Shown here piece by piece: positions 59,409 to 64,000 of a stretch of DNA of 64,000 nt. The translations under genes and the position numbers were made by a program. Location: NCBI GenBank assembly GCA_964600785.1, contig CAZRKH010000082.1:12222-76221 (forward strand), in the 5' to 3' direction. Position 1 is the first letter of the stretch. The number at the start of each line of letters is the position of its first letter. Origin of the DNA: M30B53 sp964600785 (lineage in GTDB: Bacteria; Planctomycetota; Planctomycetia; Pirellulales; UBA1268). The notes under the pieces are model-generated. The model searched no databases. It was given only the letters and a program-made list of their open reading frames with translations, and was not told the DNA's origin.

Positions 59409-61006
59409 GCTCCGCTCCCAACAGGCTGCCTCGTCCAGGTCCCGTCGATCATCCGCCAGGGCGACCCCGGCGGCACGGCATCGGCGAGACAGTCGGGCAG
59501 CCGTAGGGGTGAGCAGCCGTCGTAGCAGATGCGGCGGGCGAAGCGGAGCATCGAGAAGGGCAGCCCCACCGCCGAGAAGAAGGGCGGGCCGGCAGCCGGC
59601 CAGGGGCCACCGTGGTGCATCGCCGGACTGACGGCCAGGCCGGTGGGCATCCGGTTTTCAATCAGCCGGCCGCTGATCGCCGCAAGTCGCGAGGCGATTG
59701 GCCCGACAGCCTGCTCGTCGCCGGCATCGCTGTAGAGGCTCGCGGCGAGGGTTCCCGGCAGCCGCTCGATTGCCTGGGCAAGCTCGTCGAGCGAGTCGCA
59801 CCGCACCAGCAGCGTGGCGTTGCCGAAGGCCTCGCCGAGCAGTTCGCCACGCCCGATAAACTCAGAGGCGGTCGTTTCCAGGAGCGTCGCTGCATGGCGG
59901 CAGCCTTCCGCGGCCGCCTCGGCCCCCGCGATCCGCCGGGCACCGGCCCGCTCGAGCGCGGCGAGCGACGCATCGAGCCGCTCCCGCACCGGTGGCCCGA
60001 GCAGCAGCTGCGGGGCGACGCTGCGAAACCGCTCAGCCACCGCCTCCACAAACCCGCGGCCGGCCTCGTCGTCGACGAGAAACACAAGCCCCGGTTTGGT
60101 GCACAGCTGTCCGGCCGATCCGGTGACGCTTGTGGTGAGTTCATCGGCGATCGACGCGGCCCGCGATGCGATCGCTGCCGGCAGAAGCACGACGGGATTG
60201 AGGCTGCCCATCTCCACCCAGATCGGCCGACCCGCCGCCGAGGCTGCGGCAAACAGCCGTCGGCCGGCCCGCTCGCCGCCCGTGAACGCCGTGGCACCCA
60301 CGCGGGCATCGGCCACGAGCCGCTCACCGTCTTCGATTCCAAGGCCGTGGATCAGCTGGATGCTTGCCGCGGGCAGGCCCGACTCCCCGAGGGCCGCCAC
60401 CGCCTCGCCGGCGGCCAGCTGCGAGACGGCCGGGTGGCCGGGATGGGCCTTGGCGATCACCGGACAGCCTGCCGCGAAAGCCGCGGCGAAGTCGCCGCCG
60501 GTGAGGCACCCGAAGGCCAGCGGAAAGTTCGACGGTGGCAGCACCACCACCGGGCCGAGTGGAAAGGCTGCCGAGCGGATGTTGCGAGACGAGTCGATCA
60601 CCGCCAGCCGCCAGTCGCCGCTGCGGGCTGCCGCGGCCGCTTGGCGAAGCTGATCGAGCGTGCGGGGGAGTTCTATGTCGGCCAGCCGTGGCGTGGTGGC
60701 CAGGCCGGTGGCGGCATGGGCCGCGGCCACGAGGTCGTCCCCCCGGCCTTCGAGTCGCCGGGCATACCGCTCGAGAAAGCCCGCGATCTGCTCCCCCGGC
60801 GTTGCCGCCAACACGCCGGCCGCGGCCGTTGCGGCATCGAGCGCTTCCTCGACGTCGCTCCATCCGCTCACCGGCCAGGCATCAGACAGGCTCTCGCCGG
60901 TGGCCGGATTGACGGACTGGTAGGTCTCAACGACGTCCGCCGGCCGCCAACGGCCCGCCACGAGCACCGGCTGGGAGGTGGGAGAGGGCTCGGACAACGG
61001 GCTCAT
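59405..61006 (-). CDS. NADP-dependent aldehyde dehydrogenase (ketoglutarate-semialdehyde type)
   Basis: 533 residues from ATG 61006, with CGGAG nine bases upstream. The Rossmann/catalytic architecture is full: PPSNFPLAFG, AKAHPGHP, GATAFTGGERAGRRLF, catalytic Glu in VEMGSLNPVV and the catalytic Cys in GSAGQLCTKPG. The sequence style is that of ketoglutaric-semialdehyde dehydrogenases of sugar-acid and hydroxyproline breakdown. Overlap with avtA suggests co-expression, but the shared pathway is unclear. Confidence 0.85.
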   Translation of the reverse strand: MSPLSEPSPTSQPVLVAGRWRPADVVETYQSVNPATGESLSDAWPVSGWSDVEEALDAATAAAGVLAATPGEQIAGFLERYARRLEGRGDDLVAAAHAATGLATTPRLADIELPRTLDQLRQAAAAARSGDWRLAVIDSSRNIRSAAFPLGPVVVLPPSNFPLAFGCLTGGDFAAAFAAGCPVIAKAHPGHPAVSQLAAGEAVAALGESGLPAASIQLIHGLGIEDGERLVADARVGATAFTGGERAGRRLFAAASAAGRPIWVEMGSLNPVVLLPAAIASRAASIADELTTSVTGSAGQLCTKPGLVFLVDDEAGRGFVEAVAERFRSVAPQLLLGPPVRERLDASLAALERAGARRIAGAEAAAEGCRHAATLLETTASEFIGRGELLGEAFGNATLLVRCDSLDELAQAIERLPGTLAASLYSDAGDEQAVGPIASRLAAISGRLIENRMPTGLAVSPAMHHGGPWPAAGPPFFSAVGLPFSMLRFARRICYDGCSPLRLPDCLADAVPPGSPWRMIDGTWTRQPVGSGA

Positions 61007-61155
61007 GGCAAAACTCCGGGGCGGGGAAAACCGCAATAATACCGCAGAATTCGCGGATTCCCAGCCGCAGTGGTCGATCCCATGCCGATGGAGAGCCCGT
61101 CCAATGAATTCCTCAACCGCTCTCAGGCTGCATGGTGTCTCGTTCGCGGCTCGGC

Positions 61156-61944
61156 TTACTCGCTGACGCCCCAGAGCGTCTCGAGCGTCGCCAGGCCGAA
61201 GGGGTCGTGCTGTCTGAGTTCTTCGCGGCACGACGGATAGAAGTCGTTTCTGGAAAAGTAGGCCTCGCTGGATTCGGCGAAGTATTCCTGCGGGTTGGTC
61301 ATCGCGTAGGCCCTTTCATGCGATACCCGTCCCTCGGAGTCCCGTCGCTCCACCCGCTCATAGCGGCCGCCGGCGCGGGCTCGCTCGAAGGCCGCGATCA
61401 CGTCACGGTTTTCAAAGCCGTCTGGCAGTTCGCGGTGATGGTAGGCATGGGCGAGTTCGTGGAGGGCGAAGTTGGGCATCCGCCGCGTCTCCTGCTCAAA
61501 CAGCGGGATGTTGGTAAATTCCACCGCCCGGGCCATGGCGGGATCGCGGCCGTGCTCCCGCAGCCAGCCGGCGTCGGGGTGGTATTCCGCCCGGGGGCTG
61601 GTGTCGGGGTAGCCAGGTGAAAAATAGAGCGGCACCTTCCGGAGCTTCGCCACGACCTCCGCAGGCACCACGCGAACCACCTCCTCGAGCTGATCCTCGA
61701 GCAGCCGGATCGCCTTCGCGGTCGCCTCCGGCTGCTCCGCAAGCAGCCGCCGACTGATGTGCAACTGCCAGCCGACCAGCGGTCGGATGGTTCGGGCCAC
61801 GGTCGGCTCCGAGGAAATCGCGGCCGGTTCTGCAGGGATTGCCTCGTCGGCCACCGCCGGAGCCGCCAGCACCAGCAGCAGACTGATCAGAACGCGAGGC
61901 CGGGCGATCGCCATCTTCGGGAAAGGAATCAGCTTGGAAGCCAT
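61156..61944 (-). CDS. Secreted HExxH zinc metalloprotein
   Basis: 262 residues with a signal peptide (PRVLISLLLVLAAPAVA; ATG 61914 is an alternative start). The zinc site is HELAH (His162, Glu163, His166) in NFALHELAHAYHHREL, and NPQEYFAESSEAYF further on supplies Glu ligand candidates (Glu220, Glu224), the gluzincin plan. Family resembles anthrax-lethal-factor-like (ATLF) or similar secreted peptidases; the substrate is unknown. Confidence 0.77.
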   Translation of the reverse strand: MASKLIPFPKMAIARPRVLISLLLVLAAPAVADEAIPAEPAAISSEPTVARTIRPLVGWQLHISRRLLAEQPEATAKAIRLLEDQLEEVVRVVPAEVVAKLRKVPLYFSPGYPDTSPRAEYHPDAGWLREHGRDPAMARAVEFTNIPLFEQETRRMPNFALHELAHAYHHRELPDGFENRDVIAAFERARAGGRYERVERRDSEGRVSHERAYAMTNPQEYFAESSEAYFSRNDFYPSCREELRQHDPFGLATLETLWGVSE

Positions 61945-62130
61945 CCACGCACTCTACCCGCACCGGGTGTTGCCTGCGAGGCATGACTCGCTGGATCGCT
62001 CCAGGCTTGCGGGTCTGTCGTTTTCGGGGTATGCCTGAGCGGAGCTGGAGGCGGGCCGACCGCGGATGAAAGTGATCCAACGCGAGCCGGGCGAATTTCT
62101 TTCGGCCCCGCGTTGCTGTAGTGTGAAGGC

Positions 62131-63747
62131 ATGGTGATGATTCCAAGCATCTTTAACGACGTGATCGGTCCGGTGATGCGAGGAGCCTCGAGTTCGCATT
62201 GCGCCGCGGCCTTGCGGATCGGCCGGCTCGCACGCGACCTCGTGGGAGGCACGCCCGAGCGGCTGGTGGTCGAGTTTGATCGGGCGGGATCCCTGCCCAC
62301 GACCCACGAATCACAAGGCTCCGACATGGGGCTCTTCGGGGGCCTGCTCGGCTGGGAGGCCGATGACCCGCGGCTGCCCGACTCGGCCGCGGCGATCCGG
62401 GATGCGGGCGTGGATGTGGCGATCCACACCGTCGACGTCGGCGATCCGCATCCAAACACCTATCGCCTGACGCTCCGCAAAGGCGACCGGCAACGCTCGC
62501 TGCGGGCGATCTCCACCGGCGGCGGGATGATCGAACTGATCGCGGTCGATGATCTGCCCCTCTCCGCCCACGGCGACTACCACGAAACGCTCCTGCACGT
62601 TGCCGCAGGCGATGGTGGGGCGGCGGATTGTCTGTCAGCGCGGCTTTCGCAGGCGATCGAGGAGCGTGGCGGAGGGTTCGAGCCCGACGGGCTTGTGGTG
62701 CGGACGGGCGAGTCGGGGGCGATGCTGCAACTCTCGAGCCGCGACCCGGTCCCCGACGTTCTGCTCGACGCGGTGGCTGACAGCGAACCGCTGACGGGCA
62801 TCGACCGACTCGCTCCGGTGCTGCCGGTCCGCTCCCGCCGCGGCATCGGGGTGCCCTTCACCTCGGCGGCCGAACTGCTCGCCGTGGCCGATCCGTCCGA
62901 GCCGCTTTGGAAACAGGCGGTCGCCTACGAGATGGCCCGCGGCGGGCTCACCGAGGCGGAAGTGATCGACCGCATGCGGGCCATCGTGCGGCTTCTCGAG
63001 CGGTCGATCGCCGAGGGAATCGCCGGCACACGCTATGCCGATCGTGTGCTGCCGGCCCAGGCTCCCGGTTTTGCCGAGGCTCTTGCGGCCGGCCGGCTCG
63101 TGGGCGATTGCTCGCTCAATCGCGTCGTGCTCGCGGTCACGGCGTTGATGGAGGTCAAGAGCTCGATGGGTGTGATCGTGGCGGCCCCTACGGCCGGTGC
63201 CTGCGCCGCCTTGCCCGCCGCGGTGCTCACGCTTGCCGGAGAGATGGGCCTCGACGAAGTCGCCAAGGCACGGGCCTTGCTGGCCGCGGGGCTGGTGGGG
63301 ATTTTCATCTGCACGCCCTGGTCGTTCGCGGCCGAGGTGGGCGGCTGCCAGGCCGAAGGTGGCTCGGCGGCCGCGATGGCCGCCGCGGGGATCGTGACGC
63401 TCGCCGAGGGCACGCTCCAGCAGGCGCTTACCGCCGCCTCGCTGGCGATGCAGAGCATGCTCGGGCTGATCTGCGATCCGGTCGCCAACCGCGTGGAGGT
63501 GCCCTGCCTGGGCAAGAACGTCATGGCCGCGACCAATGCCCTGGCCTGTGCCAACATGGCTCTGGCCGGGTTCGACGAGGTGATTCCCTTCGATGAGGTC
63601 GTGGCGGCTGCGGCGAGGGTGGCCGGGCAGATGCCCCGTGAGCTGCGGTGCACGGCCCTGGGCGGCCTGGCGATCACGCCGACGTCGCTGGCGATCGAGG
63701 CGAGGCTTGCAGCCGGCAGGACTGCCGGCTGCGGCGGGTGCGGGTAG
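62131..63747 (+). CDS. sdaA: L-serine ammonia-lyase (one-chain L-serine dehydratase)
   Basis: 538 residues. The N-terminal half is the beta domain (MIPSIFNDVIGPVMRGASSSHCAAALRIGRLA with the conserved S-S-S-H), the C-terminal half the alpha domain with the Fe-S cysteines in GGCQAEGGSA and LICDPVANRVEVPC. The oxygen-sensitive 4Fe-4S enzyme converts serine to pyruvate and ammonia. The two parts are fused in one chain as in E. coli SdaA. The tandem hairpin arrays begin 18 bp after its stop. Confidence 0.92.
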   Translation: MVMIPSIFNDVIGPVMRGASSSHCAAALRIGRLARDLVGGTPERLVVEFDRAGSLPTTHESQGSDMGLFGGLLGWEADDPRLPDSAAAIRDAGVDVAIHTVDVGDPHPNTYRLTLRKGDRQRSLRAISTGGGMIELIAVDDLPLSAHGDYHETLLHVAAGDGGAADCLSARLSQAIEERGGGFEPDGLVVRTGESGAMLQLSSRDPVPDVLLDAVADSEPLTGIDRLAPVLPVRSRRGIGVPFTSAAELLAVADPSEPLWKQAVAYEMARGGLTEAEVIDRMRAIVRLLERSIAEGIAGTRYADRVLPAQAPGFAEALAAGRLVGDCSLNRVVLAVTALMEVKSSMGVIVAAPTAGACAALPAAVLTLAGEMGLDEVAKARALLAAGLVGIFICTPWSFAAEVGGCQAEGGSAAAMAAAGIVTLAEGTLQQALTAASLAMQSMLGLICDPVANRVEVPCLGKNVMAATNALACANMALAGFDEVIPFDEVVAAAARVAGQMPRELRCTALGGLAITPTSLAIEARLAAGRTAGCGGCG

Positions 63748-63765
63748 TTCTGTCGCGCCGCAAGC

Positions 63766-63873
63766 GATAAGTAGGCCGGTTGCGCTGCAACCGATAAGTA
63801 GGCCGGTTGCGCTGCAACCGATAAGTAGGCCGGTTGCGCTGCAACCGGTAAGTAGGCCGGTTGCGCTGCAACC
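63766..63873. repeat. Four tandem 27-bp hairpin units
   Basis: Four copies (63766, 63793, 63820, 63847; the last with one change) of a unit consisting of gataagtag followed by gccggttgc-gct-gcaacc. Each forms, with the first bases of the next unit, the stem GCCGGTTGC/GCAACCGGC-like hairpin with a GCT loop. One further copy is at 40441-40462. Confidence 0.97.
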
Positions 63874-63989
63874 GGCTTCCGGTGCGAGCCGCACCGGCCT
63901 ACGGCTCCCGGTGCGAGCCGCACCGGGCTACGGCTCCCCGTGCGAGCCGCACCCGGCTACAGCCTCCCGTGCGGGGCCCCACCGGGCGC
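63874..63989. repeat. Four tandem 29-bp hairpin units, degenerating
   Basis: Four copies (63874, 63903, 63932, 63961) of a unit around ccggtgcg-agc-cgcaccgg followed by ctacgg, again an 8-bp stem with a three-base loop. Copies decay rightwards; the last keeps only part of the stem. Directly adjoins the 27-bp array and continues up to the ten C at the window end. Confidence 0.93.
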
Positions 63990-64000
63990 ACCCCCCCCCC

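Noticed and set aside
63766..63989. CRISPR array
   Set aside because: The units are tandem with no unique spacers between them and no cas genes are nearby; they are hairpin repeats.

Overview
The window is high-GC bacterial DNA, densely coded on both strands, and reads as a chromosomal segment of a planctomycete. The lineage markers are a DUF1559 prepilin-like protein, a DUF6288/HEAT-repeat protein, an exosortase-associated EpsI protein plus a PEP-CTERM protein, a stand-alone RNA polymerase alpha-CTD-like protein, secreted proline-rich proteins and many GTG starts. The species cannot be fixed from the sequence alone.

Layout. 1-4.0 kb: end of an exopolysaccharide locus (Wzc-like ATPase, EpsI, and the GDP-mannose to GDP-fucose pair gmd/fcl). 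4.0-13.5 kb: alpha-CTD-like protein, PcrA/UvrD helicase, a tightly overlapping three-gene membrane/P-loop operon of unknown role, a secreted repeat protein, DNA polymerase X and a secreted caspase-like protein. 13.5-29.7 kb, minus strand: CHAD protein, then the core information-processing cluster read from right to left: tRNA-Thr(UGU), tRNA-Tyr(GUA), tRNA-Gly(UCC), tRNA-Thr(GGU), tuf, tRNA-Trp(CCA), secE, nusG, rplK, rplA, rplJ, rplL, rpoB, rpoC, closed by an intrinsic terminator. It has a candidate promoter ahead of the first tRNA, a second one ahead of rpoB, and a 6 x 12-bp tandem repeat in the rpoB-rpoC spacer.

29.7-33.4 kb: an unusual regulatory locus with a response-regulator/PP2C phosphatase, csrA and three DUF2294 (MpsC-like) paralogues, split around a divergent region that contains an intrinsic terminator with no gene ahead of it. 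33.6-40.3 kb: HerA-type ATPase, purU, a sigma factor, a hypothetical protein, a WYL regulator, a haem-motif protein and a hemerythrin. 40.5-47.5 kb: an M16 peptidase pair (catalytic plus inactive), an RsmC-like methyltransferase, a GT4 glycosyltransferase and the PEP-CTERM protein. 47.5-50.8 kb: ornithine-type decarboxylase and homospermidine synthase (a complete homospermidine route from ornithine), and a FluC fluoride channel. 50.8-56.1 kb: DUF6288 protein, then an accessory patch with two decayed IS91-like transposase ends and their 94-bp direct repeats bracketing a DUF1559/lipoprotein pair, then a broken toxin-antitoxin remnant against the 3' end of tRNA-Pro.

56.1-64.0 kb: parB and parA, valine-pyruvate aminotransferase overlapping an aldehyde dehydrogenase, a secreted HExxH metalloprotein, L-serine dehydratase, and two adjacent tandem arrays of hairpin repeats. 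A single copy of the first hairpin also occurs at about 40.45 kb. The most promising unexplained items are the csrA/DUF2294 locus with its orphan terminator, the hairpin repeat family, the rpoB-rpoC spacer repeat and the secreted caspase-like protein.
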